A program made the translations under genes and the position numbers. Positions 43,142 to 51,596 of a stretch of 64,000 nucleotides of DNA are shown here, in pieces (position 1 is the first letter of the stretch; every line of letters begins with the position of its first letter). A model generated the notes under the pieces. That model was given only the letters and a program-made list of their open reading frames with translations, was not told the origin of the DNA and ran no database searches. The stretch comes from Marimonas arenosa (lineage in GTDB: Bacteria > Pseudomonadota > Alphaproteobacteria > Rhodobacterales > Rhodobacteraceae), in contig NZ_JANHAX010000001.1 of assembly GCF_030848945.1 (NCBI RefSeq), positions 124,001-188,000 of the forward strand. Reading direction: 5' to 3'.

Positions 43142-43732
43142 GTGAAACGGGTGGCGATCCTGATTTCGGGCGGCGGATCGAACATGGTGAAGCTGGCCGA
43201 AAGCATGGTGGACGACCATCCCGCGCGGCCGGTGCTGGTGCTTTCGAACGACCCTGCGGCGGGTGGACTGGACAAGGCCCGCGCGATGGGGATCGCCACC
43301 GCAGCCGTCGACCACCGGGACTTCAAGGGTGACCGGGAAGGCTTTGAAAGAAAGCTGATTTCCATGATTGACGCGCATGCCCCCGACATCATCTGCCTGG
43401 CCGGGTTTATGCGCATCCTGACGCCGGTGTTCATCAATCAATATGCCGGGCGGATGCTGAACATCCATCCGTCGCTTTTGCCGAAATATCGTGGGCTGCA
43501 GACCCATGCCCGGGCGCTGGCGGCCGGCGATACCGAGGCGGGCTGTACGGTGCACGAGGTCACGGCCGAGCTCGATGACGGGCCGATCCTGGGGCAGGCA
43601 CGGGTGCCGGTCGAACCGGGCGACACCCCCGAGACGCTGGCGGCGCGGGTGCTGGTGCAGGAGCACATCCTCTACCCGGCGGTGCTGCGCCGCTTTGCCG
43701 AAGGCAATCGCGCGCCGCTCTTTCTGCCGTGA
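43142..43732 (+). CDS. purN: Phosphoribosylglycinamide formyltransferase
   Basis: 196 residues from GTG 43142, directly after the purM stop. The glycinamide-binding start KRVAILISGGGSNM, the signature INIHPSLLPKYRGLQTH and the C-terminal DDGPILGQ with catalytic Asp are present. It uses 10-formyl-THF to formylate GAR. purMN form one operon. Confidence 0.96.
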   Translation: MKRVAILISGGGSNMVKLAESMVDDHPARPVLVLSNDPAAGGLDKARAMGIATAAVDHRDFKGDREGFERKLISMIDAHAPDIICLAGFMRILTPVFINQYAGRMLNIHPSLLPKYRGLQTHARALAAGDTEAGCTVHEVTAELDDGPILGQARVPVEPGDTPETLAARVLVQEHILYPAVLRRFAEGNRAPLFLP

Positions 43733-43819
43733 TTTGACGTGACGGGCCTTCTTCCTTTTCCGGAGAAAACCGCGTAAGACCCGGCAAGCCCGAGAAAAGA
43801 GACAAGAAGACCCGCCCGC

Positions 43820-44977
43820 ATGCGCACCCTGACAACCACAGACGAGCTGGCGGCGTTCTGCGCGGCCGCGCGTCAGCACCCCTACGTGACCCTCGACACC
43901 GAATTCCTGCGCGAGCGGACCTATTATTCGAAACTCTGCCTGATCCAGGTCGCGATGCCGGGCGAGGGGGACGATACGGCTGTGCTGGTCGACCCGCTGG
44001 TCGAGGGGCTGTCGCTGCAGCCGCTCTACGAGCTGTTCCGCGACACCGATGTCGTTAAGGTGTTCCACGCGGCGCGGCAGGATCTGGAGATTTTCCAGGT
44101 CGATGCGCGGGTGATTCCCGACCCGCTGTTCGACACCCAGGTGGCGGCGATGGTTTGCGGCTTCGGCGAGCAGGTGGGCTATGAGACGCTGGTGCGCAAG
44201 ATCGCCAAGCAGGGCCTCGACAAGACCTCGCGTTTCACCGACTGGTCGCGGCGGCCCCTGACCGAGGCACAGAAAAAATACGCGCTGGCGGACGTGACCC
44301 ATCTGCGTGTGATTTATGAATACCTCAACGCAGAACTGGAAAAGACCGGCCGGGCGAAATGGGTGAAGGAGGAACTTGCGGTTCTGACCGATCCGGCGAC
44401 CTATGAGATCCGCCCCTCGGAGGCGTGGAAGCGGGTCAAGACGCGGACCAGCTCGGGCCGGTTCCTGGCCATCGTGCGCGAGTTGGCCCGGTTCCGCGAG
44501 GGCTATGCCAAGGCCTGCAACATTCCGCGCAACCGGGTGTTCAAGGACGACGCGCTGGTCGAGCTGGCCTCGACCAAGCCCGCCAGCATGCAGGACCTGG
44601 GGCGGTCCCGGCTGCTGTTGCGCGAGGCGCGCAAGGGCGAGATCGCCGAGGGGATTCTCGCTGCGGTGCGGGCCGGAGTGGACTGCGATCCTGCGGATTT
44701 CCCGCGGCTCGACAAGTCCCGGGACAAGTTGCAGGTCAACCCGGCGCTGGCCGATCTTCTGCGGGTGCTTTTGAAGGCCAAGACCGAAAGCGCAGGGGTG
44801 GCCCCGAAGCTGATCGCACCGGCTTCGGATCTCGACGCGATCGCGGCGGGGATGCGCGATGTCCCCGCGCTCAGCGGTTGGCGGCGCGAGGTGTTCGGCG
44901 AGGATGCGCTCCGGCTTTGCGAGGGCCAGATCGCGCTTTCCGCGAAGGGACGCGATGTGAGGGTAGTGGAGCTCTGA
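43820..44977 (+). CDS. rnd: Ribonuclease D
   Basis: 385 residues. The DEDDy exonuclease motifs are LDTEFLRE (D26, E28), VFHAARQDLEIF, and YALADVTHL with its Tyr and Asp. HRDC domains occupy the C-terminal half. It trims tRNA and other RNA 3' ends. Confidence 0.94.
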   Translation: MRTLTTTDELAAFCAAARQHPYVTLDTEFLRERTYYSKLCLIQVAMPGEGDDTAVLVDPLVEGLSLQPLYELFRDTDVVKVFHAARQDLEIFQVDARVIPDPLFDTQVAAMVCGFGEQVGYETLVRKIAKQGLDKTSRFTDWSRRPLTEAQKKYALADVTHLRVIYEYLNAELEKTGRAKWVKEELAVLTDPATYEIRPSEAWKRVKTRTSSGRFLAIVRELARFREGYAKACNIPRNRVFKDDALVELASTKPASMQDLGRSRLLLREARKGEIAEGILAAVRAGVDCDPADFPRLDKSRDKLQVNPALADLLRVLLKAKTESAGVAPKLIAPASDLDAIAAGMRDVPALSGWRREVFGEDALRLCEGQIALSAKGRDVRVVEL

Positions 44978-45028
44978 GGCGGGCGCCTTGCGGGGGCGGA
45001 CCCCATCCCCGGATGGCGCAACCGCGCC

Positions 45029-45535
45029 TCAGAACCGGCGCGAGGTGCTGCGGGCGTTGGTTGCGCCCTTGACGCGGATCGTGCGGATTCCGACGAGGTC
45101 GTTTTCGGTCAGGGCCTTGGCAGCGACAATCTCGCGGCTTTGCGGCGGGCCGATCAGCTCGCGCAGACCCGACGGCAGCGCCCGGAGCGTATAGGTCAGC
45201 GTGTCTTCGCGGCCGTCGTCCTCGTCTTCGACCAAGCGAACCTCGTGCCAGCCCTGGGTTGTGGCAATGCCCTTGACGCGAACGATGGCGCCGCCGGCGA
45301 CGCGTTCGACCTGAAGCTCGGCGATGGTGTCGACCGGCACGCCGGCATAAGGCTGCGGCGGACGGCGGCGGAAAACCCCGCCGCCTTGCGGAATGAGCGG
45401 GTTGGTGTTGGCTTCGACCGGTTCAGAACGCGATCGGCCAAACCAGTTGAACGGATTCAGCGCCGAGTCGCGCATTGAGCCGCAGGCGGTGAGCAGCGTC
45501 GCTGCCGTAAGCCCAACGAGAATGGTTTTCCGCAT
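45029..45535 (-). CDS. Lipoprotein of unknown function
   Basis: 168 residues. A lipoprotein signal peptide has its lipid-attachment Cys18 in TLLTACGS. A Pro/Arg-rich linker (FRRRPPQPY) follows, then a beta-rich domain with RVKGIATTQGWHEVRLVEDEDDGREDTL. I do not recognise the domain. It is divergent from sufE and convergent with rnd. Confidence 0.72.
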   Translation of the reverse strand: MRKTILVGLTAATLLTACGSMRDSALNPFNWFGRSRSEPVEANTNPLIPQGGGVFRRRPPQPYAGVPVDTIAELQVERVAGGAIVRVKGIATTQGWHEVRLVEDEDDGREDTLTYTLRALPSGLRELIGPPQSREIVAAKALTENDLVGIRTIRVKGATNARSTSRRF

Positions 45536-45691
45536 CTGATCTGCCCTCTGACCCTGTTCCCTTGCCGCGTGTCCGCGCCTGCCCTGAAACGGCTTGTCTT
45601 TCGGGTTAGCGCATTCGGGGCGCGATGAAAAGACGCTCTGGACCTTCCGTGTCGCGTTGCCTATCTCGGATCACGTCGCAAGGAGAGGTGA

Positions 45692-46102
45692 ATGATGGCC
45701 AGCGCAGCCTTTGAAGAGCTTGTCGAGGATTTCGAATTCCTCGAGGACTGGGAGGACCGCTATGCCCATGTGATCGAGCAGGGCAAGGCAATGGCGCCGC
45801 TCGACGCCGCGTTGAAGGTGCCGGCGACCAAGGTCGACGGCTGCGCCAGCCAGGTCTGGCTGCACCCGAAGATCGCGGACGGAGTGTTTTCCTTCGATGG
45901 CGATTCCGATGCCATGATCGTGCGCGGATTGATCGCGGTTTTGCGCAAGCTTTACAACGGCTTGCCGGTTGGAGCTGTACTGAAGGTGGACGCCCGCGCC
46001 GAGATGGGACGGTTGGGGCTCGACGAGCACCTGTCAGCCCAGCGGTCGAACGGTCTACGGGCGATGATCGAACGCATCCGCGAGACCGCCGCGGCGGCAT
46101 GA
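45692..46102 (+). CDS. sufE: Cysteine desulfuration protein SufE
   Basis: 136 residues. Recognised by the acceptor Cys51 in VDGCASQVW and by the N-terminal EELVEDFEFLEDWEDRY. It takes sulfane sulfur from the cysteine desulfurase SufS for iron-sulfur cluster assembly; no suf operon is in the window. Two adjacent ATGs (45692, 45695) are possible; AGGAGAGG at 45681-45688 suits either. Confidence 0.93.
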   Translation: MMASAAFEELVEDFEFLEDWEDRYAHVIEQGKAMAPLDAALKVPATKVDGCASQVWLHPKIADGVFSFDGDSDAMIVRGLIAVLRKLYNGLPVGAVLKVDARAEMGRLGLDEHLSAQRSNGLRAMIERIRETAAAA

Positions 46103-46107
46103 AGCTT

Positions 46108-46153
46108 GGGGGCGCTGCCGCCAACCCCCAGGGATATCCTGGGCAAGAAGAAG
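46108..46153 (+). repeat. Intergenic repeat family, copy B
   Basis: GGGGGCGCTGCCGCC, AACCCCCAGGGATATCCTGG, then GCAAGAAGAAG. It closely matches 41975-42021 in the same order and lies between the convergent sufE and DUF1638 genes. Confidence 0.7.
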
Positions 46154-46157
46154 AGGG

Positions 46158-46799
46158 TCAGAGTTTGGCCTGAGTGCCCAGGACGGTGGCGAGATCGCCG
46201 TAACCGGTGACACGGCGCTCGAAGGTCAGGCCCAGCCGGTCGGCGGCGTCCCGGGCTTTCTGCGTGATTGCCGGATCGTCGGTCTGGGCCAGGTAGACCA
46301 GTTTCTCGTAATGGCCGAAATAGGTGTCGCGCAGCTGCGGATGGCGGTCGAGGCCGAGCGGTCTCCAGACGAAGGCGTCGAACTGGCGGGCCAGGAAATC
46401 GGTCAGGTAGAAGGTCGTGATCTCGTCTTCACTTCGCTCGGCAAAGCTTTGGTTTCCTTCGAAAAAGCTGTAACAATGCGGACCTTCGATCAGCTCGACA
46501 CCGAGCGCTTCGCAGTTGGCTTGGAGTCGGCCGCCGGTGCCGCAATCGGCGTAGGCGACGAAGACACGATCATAGCCTGCGCGGTGTTTTTCGATGGCTT
46601 CGACCACCCGGCCGGTGATCTTTTCCGGCGTGTTGTGCAGGATCGCGGGCAGGCATTGCAGGTCGATGTGGTCCCAGCCGTTGATCTCGATCAGGGCCAG
46701 GATTTCGCGCGCCAGCGCGCCGCAGGCAATGACGAGAATCCTACCCTGACCTTCGGGAGCGAGGCCGGTTTCCGTGAGGGTTTTATCGTCGAGTTTCAC
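46158..46799 (-). CDS. DUF1638 family protein, corrinoid-system associated
   Basis: 213 residues from a GTG at 46797-46799. Features are ILVIACGALAREILALIEINGW, LPAILHN and YADCGTGGRL with its Cys, plus GPHCYSFFEG with a second conserved Cys. DUF1638 genes commonly occur with corrinoid methyltransferase genes; the biochemical role is not established, and binding of a cobalamin-related or metal ligand is possible. It lies 14 bases downstream of the small membrane protein, which lies downstream of the corrinoid protein. The frame is open upstream to 47156, but family N-termini are short, and there is no clear ribosome binding site. Confidence 0.82.
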   Translation of the reverse strand: MKLDDKTLTETGLAPEGQGRILVIACGALAREILALIEINGWDHIDLQCLPAILHNTPEKITGRVVEAIEKHRAGYDRVFVAYADCGTGGRLQANCEALGVELIEGPHCYSFFEGNQSFAERSEDEITTFYLTDFLARQFDAFVWRPLGLDRHPQLRDTYFGHYEKLVYLAQTDDPAITQKARDAADRLGLTFERRVTGYGDLATVLGTQAKL

Positions 46800-46813
46800 G
46801 GCCGGGGTCTGGA

Positions 46814-46993
46814 CTAGTCGCCCTGGTCGCGCCGCAAGGCACGCAGAGCCAGTGACGCAAGCAAAACCAGCGGCAGGAGGGTACCGAGCGTGGCGCCGTT
46901 CAATTGGCCGGCGCGGGCCGCAAGAACAACCACCCAGATCGTGGCGCCGGCCGCGGCGATCACCAGCGACAGCAAAGTCAGATAGCGCAGCAT
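46814..46993 (-). CDS. Small membrane protein between corrinoid and DUF1638 genes
   Basis: 59 residues from the ATG at 46991-46993, which is preceded by a strong AAAGGAGG. Two hydrophobic segments (about 3-25 and 33-50) are followed by a basic end (ALRRDQGD). The excellent ribosome binding site decides the start over the 66-residue upstream frame. It is on the same strand as DUF1638, 14 bases away. The function is unknown. Confidence 0.65.
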   Translation of the reverse strand: MLRYLTLLSLVIAAAGATIWVVVLAARAGQLNGATLGTLLPLVLLASLALRALRRDQGD

Positions 46994-47035
46994 GGTTCCT
47001 CCTTTGACCATCATTCAGTCTGGGTGCGGGCGCCG

Positions 47036-47065
47036 GAAAAGAAAAGGCCCCGCAAAGGCGGGGCC
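47036..47065 (-). terminator. Rho-independent terminator of the corrinoid protein gene
   Basis: On the minus strand, GGCCCCGC/GCGGGGCC form an 8-base-pair stem with a 4-base loop followed by TTTTCTTTTCC. It is 21 bases downstream of the corrinoid gene stop and separates it from the small membrane protein and DUF1638. Confidence 0.85.
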
Positions 47066-47085
47066 GGTCTGGTGTGTTCGAATGA

Positions 47086-47790
47086 TCAGGCGGTGGCGCC
47101 CTGGTTGTGTTTGCGCGCGACGAGGGTCTTGGCGGTTTCCACGGCCACGGCGGCATCGCGGCAATAGGCGTCGGCGCCGATCGCCTTACCGAATTCCTCG
47201 TTCAGCGGCGCGCCGCCCACCAGCACGATCAGGTCGTCGCGCTTGCCGGTCTCGACCAGCGTGTCGATCACCACTTTCATGTAGGGCATCGTGGTGGTCA
47301 GCAGCGCCGACATGCCGAGGATGTCGGGTTCTTCCGACTCAAGCGCCTCCAGATAGGCCTCGACCGCGTTGTTGATGCCGAGATCGACCACTTCGAACCC
47401 GGCGCCTTCCATCATCATGCTGACAAGGTTCTTGCCGATGTCGTGAATGTCGCCCTTGACGGTGCCGATCACCATCTTGCCGACGCGCGGCGCACCGGTT
47501 TCGGCCAGAAGCGGCTTGAGGATGAACATGCCGCCCTTCATCGCGTTGGCCGCGAGCAGCACTTCGGGAACAAACAGGATGCCGTCGCGGAAATCGTCGC
47601 CGACGATTTTCATGCCGCCGACCAGCGCCTCGGTGAGGACCCGATAGGGCGCCCAGCCGCGCTCCAGCAGGATGTTTACGCTCTCTTCGATCTCTTCCTT
47701 GAGACCGTCATAGAGGTCGTCGAACATCTGCTGCACGAGTTCCTCGTCGTCGAGTTCGCTGAGGATGATGTCGTCGTCTTCCTCGGACAT
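47086..47790 (-). CDS. Corrinoid (B12-binding) methyl-transfer protein
   Basis: 234 residues. The B12-binding signature DxHxxG is D114, H116, G119 in KGDIHDIGKN, and the later SALLTTTMPYMK and GGAPLNEEFG complete the cobalamin domain; a helical cap lies at about 37-105. The first 37 residues are strongly acidic (SEEDDDII, DDEELVQ, KEEIEES). The protein carries methylcobalamin between methyl donor and acceptor proteins, in this group probably the homocysteine methyltransferase (51597-52607). The RamA-like protein (7167-9200) would reactivate it. A methyltetrahydrofolate methyltransferase gene was not found in the window. Confidence 0.9.
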   Translation of the reverse strand: MSEEDDDIILSELDDEELVQQMFDDLYDGLKEEIEESVNILLERGWAPYRVLTEALVGGMKIVGDDFRDGILFVPEVLLAANAMKGGMFILKPLLAETGAPRVGKMVIGTVKGDIHDIGKNLVSMMMEGAGFEVVDLGINNAVEAYLEALESEEPDILGMSALLTTTMPYMKVVIDTLVETGKRDDLIVLVGGAPLNEEFGKAIGADAYCRDAAVAVETAKTLVARKHNQGATA

Positions 47791-47980
47791 GGGCGCTTCC
47801 TTTGGCTGGGCGGGCCAGCGGCGGCCCGGTAACTGTTGTCCTGTGCCATGCTAATGCCAGATTGCCGCAGGGCGACTGTCCGAATTGCGACATTGGCCGG
47901 GCATTAGCCGACTTATGGCATGGATTTTACCGCCGGCGAACTGAAAATGATTCAATGCTGTCATGTGGTTCATTGTAAGT

Positions 47981-47995
47981 GTTCTTTTTTTGTTC
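47981..47995 (+). promoter_or_regulatory. Perfect alphaproteobacterial LexA (SOS) box
   Basis: GTTC, seven T, GTTC: a perfect direct-repeat box. It ends 12 bases before the radical SAM start codon, so a repressor bound here would block its expression. It shares the T-rich spacer with the recA box at 16520-16534. Confidence 0.8.
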
Positions 47996-48007
47996 TATTT
48001 TGCCGGC

Positions 48008-49087
48008 ATGGAAATCGCCAAGGACGACAGAATAGCGCCGGAGCGGCGCCGGGCGCGGGGCGCAGTGAGCAATACCGGCGGCCGTTTCGAGGCGCAGACG
48101 CGCCAGGCGGCCTGCGATGGCTGGGACATCCCCGAGCCGCGCCCGGGGATCGAGACCGAGCTGCGGGTGGAATGGGCCAGATCGCTGATCACTTACAACC
48201 GCTCGCCGGACTTGCCGTTCGACCGCTCGATCAACCCCTACCGCGGCTGTGAGCATGGCTGCGTCTATTGCTTTGCGCGTCCCAGCCACGCCTATCTCGG
48301 GCTGTCGCCCGGGCTCGATTTCGAAACTCGGCTGGTTGCCAAGGCGAATGCGCCCGACGTGCTGCGGCGGGAGCTTTCGGCGCGGCACTACCGGCCCGCG
48401 CCGATCGCCATCGGCACCAACACCGACCCGTATCAACCTGTTGAACAGAAGCGTAAAATGATGCGGGCCTGTCTGAAAGTTCTGGCCGAGTTCCGACATC
48501 CGGTGGCGATCGTGACCAAGGGCACGATGATCGAACGAGACCTCGACATTCTGGCGCCAATGGCGCGTGACGGGCTGGTGCGGGTGGGCCTTTCGGTCAC
48601 GACCCTGGATCCGGCCCTGGCAAGACGGATGGAACCGCGGGCACCGGTCCCGGCGCGGCGGCTGGCGACGATCCGGGCGCTGAGCCGGGCCGGGGTGCCA
48701 GTGCGGCTGATGGTGTCGCCGATCGTGCCGGGGCTGACCGATCACGAGATCGAGGCGATTCTGGCGGCCGGGCACGAGGCCGGTGCCAACGCCGCGAGCT
48801 GGATCATGTTGCGGTTACCGCTCGAAGTGTCCTCGCTGTGGCGGGAATGGCTCGAGGAACACTACCCGGCGCGCGCCGGCCGGGTGATGGCGCGGCTGCG
48901 CGAAATGCACGGCGGCAAGGATTACGACGCCCGCTGGGGCCATCGGATGCGGGGGCAGGGGCACTATGCCGAGATGACCGGTGCGCGGTTCCGGATGGCG
49001 GCCCGGCGGCTGGCGCTCGATGCCAGGCAGCCGGACCTGCGTTGCGATCTGTTCCGGGTGCCGAGCGACCAGATGACGTTGTTTTGA
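48008..49087 (+). CDS. Radical SAM protein, PA0069/Rv2578c family (SplB-related)
   Basis: 359 residues. The cluster motif CxxxCxxC is C81, C85, C88 in GCEHGCVYCFA, and NPYRG precedes it. The family is close to spore photoproduct lyase in sequence class, and a role in repair of damaged nucleic acid is suspected but not shown. The start is ATG 48008: the next in-frame ATG upstream (47963) would place the SOS box inside the gene. The LexA box in front supports a DNA-damage role. Downstream is a same-strand secreted protein gene. Confidence 0.88.
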   Translation: MEIAKDDRIAPERRRARGAVSNTGGRFEAQTRQAACDGWDIPEPRPGIETELRVEWARSLITYNRSPDLPFDRSINPYRGCEHGCVYCFARPSHAYLGLSPGLDFETRLVAKANAPDVLRRELSARHYRPAPIAIGTNTDPYQPVEQKRKMMRACLKVLAEFRHPVAIVTKGTMIERDLDILAPMARDGLVRVGLSVTTLDPALARRMEPRAPVPARRLATIRALSRAGVPVRLMVSPIVPGLTDHEIEAILAAGHEAGANAASWIMLRLPLEVSSLWREWLEEHYPARAGRVMARLREMHGGKDYDARWGHRMRGQGHYAEMTGARFRMAARRLALDARQPDLRCDLFRVPSDQMTLF

Positions 49088-49123
49088 CCTGCGCCGAAGC
49101 GTGCGGGGTGCTAGGCTGAGTTC

Positions 49124-49603
49124 ATGATCGGACGTCTTGCCGCGGTTGTTGCTCTCGGCCTTGCCAACCCGGCAGGGGCGGAGGGGGTTTGCGTCGATCC
49201 CGGACCCTGGGAAGGCGCCGGTCCGGTGGTGTTCCAGGCAGTCGATGCTTTGGCACCGGAGTTTTTCGACCCGTCGGAGCCACCAACCGCCGCCGCCGTC
49301 GAACTTGAACCCGACATTCTGCAGACGGGTGGCGCGGGACTGGCCGGAACCGCCGTCGGCGCGCTGACAGTCGAGGGAACCGCGGTCTGCATCCGCCACC
49401 GCCCGGAATGGCTGGGCCTGCGCCTGGAGAATGGCGGCGACGCGCCTGCAGTGGCCCGAGTGGTCATCGCGACCGGGGACGGCGCGCTGACCGCGCGCTT
49501 GCCGGAGGTTGCCGGGGGCAAACATGTGTATGTTCTGTTGCGCGCCAGCCGCCCGATCGCCGGATTGCCGGCCTCGGCCTTCGAACTGATGTCGGCGAAA
49601 TAG
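49124..49603 (+). CDS. Secreted protein of unknown function
   Basis: 159 residues. A signal peptide ends near residue 19 (ANPAGAEG). The mature protein is largely beta, with two Cys (about 23 and 88) that could pair. No known domain. The gene lies 36 bases after the radical SAM gene, and about 140 bases, visibly richer in A and T, separate it from the next secreted protein gene. Confidence 0.62.
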   Translation: MIGRLAAVVALGLANPAGAEGVCVDPGPWEGAGPVVFQAVDALAPEFFDPSEPPTAAAVELEPDILQTGGAGLAGTAVGALTVEGTAVCIRHRPEWLGLRLENGGDAPAVARVVIATGDGALTARLPEVAGGKHVYVLLRASRPIAGLPASAFELMSAK

Positions 49604-49746
49604 CGCCCAGCCACCGTCGCAAACGGTGAGCCAGATCGACTTTTTTCTTGTTTAGCGGTAGTTTGTGGTGTGAGCCACACGCTTTTTCGGCTCGCCGTGT
49701 ATGAAGATTTTCTTTTACGAACAGCATATTAGACAAAGGAGGGCAC

Positions 49747-50619
49747 ATGTCCACTCTTCCCATGACAAGACTGGGGGCCGTCGGGGCCATCATGGCCGCA
49801 GCAACGCTGCTGCCGGATCCGGCCGGCGCCCGCTATGAGGCCAAGATGTACGCGATCACCGTCTGGAACGCAGGCTGCGCCGGGGGCACCCGCAACGCCT
49901 GGGACGACATGGTCGATGCCTGGTACGACGAAATCACCGACACCGGCTTTTCGTTGTTCGGCTGGTGCCTGTGGGGCCATTGCGGCGATGCGTTCTCGCG
50001 CGACGGCTCCTGGGTCAACGGCTCGATCGCCAACAGCTGGTTCGCCGACGCCAGCGTCGTGTCCTGGGGCAACGACACGCCGCGGCTCGACGATGGCGAC
50101 GCGGTGATGATCGGCACCCATGGCGCCGACAGCGCGGGCGTCTGGAGCGGCACGATGCGGATCAACGAGGCCGGCGGCGGCGACTGTAACCTGCGCCGTG
50201 ACGAGATGGAGATCGGCGACAGCGATCTCGAGTTTCTGCATCTGAGCTCGTGCAACTCGATGGACGACAACCAGTGGAGCAACTGGTGGCGGGCCTTCGG
50301 GCGGGCGCATCAGGTCGACGGGTTCCACGGCTTCATGTGGATCGGCACCGGGCTGATCTCGAACTATCGCAACTTCGCCGACGACGCGTTTTCCAGCGCC
50401 ATCTCGGACGCCTGGCTGGACAACCACTATGTGCCCAACATCTCGGGCACGGATGACCAGTGCCCGGTGGCCTATGCCGTGGGGGCCAACCAGGCGGATG
50501 CGACCAACCGGCTGTTCAACGAACGCTATGACAACGTGTTCGCGGATCCCGGCTCGATCGGCTGGTGGCACGTCACCTATATCGCCGGCTGCGACCCGGC
50601 GAATGAAGGCGCATTGTGA
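49747..50619 (+). CDS. Secreted protein with clan CD (caspase-like) His-Gly and Cys motifs
   Basis: 290 residues. AAGGAGG at 49736-49742 precedes the ATG. The signal peptide ends near residue 28 (DPAGARY). A hydrophobic strand runs into H125-G126 in AVMIGTHGAD, and a second strand runs into C169 in FLHLSSCNSM. This pattern (strand then His-Gly, then about 44 residues, then strand then Cys) is what clan CD peptidases (caspases, legumain, gingipains) show. Other residues include many Trp and a few Cys. It may belong to a DUF6345-type family; peptidase activity is an inference. The following gene is co-linear and nearly contiguous, so the two are probably a unit. Confidence 0.7.
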   Translation: MSTLPMTRLGAVGAIMAAATLLPDPAGARYEAKMYAITVWNAGCAGGTRNAWDDMVDAWYDEITDTGFSLFGWCLWGHCGDAFSRDGSWVNGSIANSWFADASVVSWGNDTPRLDDGDAVMIGTHGADSAGVWSGTMRINEAGGGDCNLRRDEMEIGDSDLEFLHLSSCNSMDDNQWSNWWRAFGRAHQVDGFHGFMWIGTGLISNYRNFADDAFSSAISDAWLDNHYVPNISGTDDQCPVAYAVGANQADATNRLFNERYDNVFADPGSIGWWHVTYIAGCDPANEGAL

Positions 50620-50630
50620 GGGAGATGATG

Positions 50631-51527
50631 ATGAAAACCTGGACAACCATACTCCCCGCCCTGGTCCTGTCGCTGGCGATCGGCCCGGCGCAGGCGCAGG
50701 ACAAGCTCGAAGGTGAACGCCCGGCCCAGGCGGTCGAGGCGCTGGTCAAGCAGCTCGACGAGATCTTGCCGAGATGGGACGAAAGCATCCTGCAGCAACC
50801 CGAAACCGCGGACTGGACCGCCGATCTGACCCTGACGACTGTGATCCGCTCGCTGGGTGCGCGCGATCTGGCGGAGGTGGCGCAGAAAGCGCCCAATGGC
50901 GCCAGCTTCCTGCAAACCAAGGCCGAGGCGCTGCGGGTTGACCCGGCCCGCGGCTATGTGCGCTATGCCAACCGTGCGGCCGCGGTCGATCTCAGCCGCA
51001 AGGTGCCGCCCTTGCCCGAACCGCCCGAGGTGATGGAGCGGGGTATCGAGATTCTCTCGCGCCTCGGCCTGCCGCCCGGAGAATTTGCCAAGCCGCAGGT
51101 CGAAACCCAGATGGCGGCGGGCGGTTCGATCAAGGCCGAAAAACCCGAACGGGTCGATGAGGTCTATCGCCTGCTGGTGGTCGGCCGGGTGATCAACGAC
51201 CTGCCGGTGTTCGGCTCGAACGCGCTGGTGGCCATGACTTCCAAGGCCGAGCTGCAGCGCCTGCGCACCCAGTGGCCGGTGTTCCGGATGGAACACAGCG
51301 ACAAGCTGCTGGAGCGCGAAGTGGTGCTGCTGCAGTCGGCCGAGGTGCTGCTGGATCACGGGATCGCGGCGGGCGACGACCTGCGGGCGCAGCTGGGCTA
51401 TGCCCCGGTCGCCGACGAGCCCGGCAGCGCCTATGTGCCGGTGGCGCTGATCGCCGGTGCGGTCGAGCCGACGCCGGTGATGATCTCGGTGCCGCTGGTC
51501 AGCCCGGGTGATTTCGACGAACGCTGA
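50631..51527 (+). CDS. Secreted partner protein with possible propeptide/inhibitor-like domain
   Basis: 298 residues. The start is the third of three ATGs (50631), because GAGGGAG at 50618-50624 gives six bases of spacing. A signal peptide ends at about residue 22 (GPAQAQD). The segment near 183-203 (GRVINDLPVFGSNALVAM) resembles the GIPVFG segment of FTP/PepSY propeptides, which guard secreted peptidases. No catalytic motif is evident. It lies 11 bases after the His-Gly/Cys protein gene, so a protease-with-guard pair is the leading guess. Confidence 0.6.
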   Translation: MKTWTTILPALVLSLAIGPAQAQDKLEGERPAQAVEALVKQLDEILPRWDESILQQPETADWTADLTLTTVIRSLGARDLAEVAQKAPNGASFLQTKAEALRVDPARGYVRYANRAAAVDLSRKVPPLPEPPEVMERGIEILSRLGLPPGEFAKPQVETQMAAGGSIKAEKPERVDEVYRLLVVGRVINDLPVFGSNALVAMTSKAELQRLRTQWPVFRMEHSDKLLEREVVLLQSAEVLLDHGIAAGDDLRAQLGYAPVADEPGSAYVPVALIAGAVEPTPVMISVPLVSPGDFDER

Positions 51528-51549
51528 TCGCTGGACTACGGAACAGAAA

Positions 51550-51573
51550 GCATCCGCCCGGTGGGGCGGGTGC
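51550..51573. terminator. Bidirectional hairpin terminator
   Basis: A 10-base-pair stem GCATCCGCCC/GGGCGGGTGC with a 4-base loop, in the gap between the convergent partner-protein and homocysteine methyltransferase genes. T-rich sequence follows on both strands (CCTTTGCC on plus, TTTCTGTT on minus). Confidence 0.65.
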
Positions 51574-51596
51574 CTTTGCCGTTTGTGGCAGGCGCG

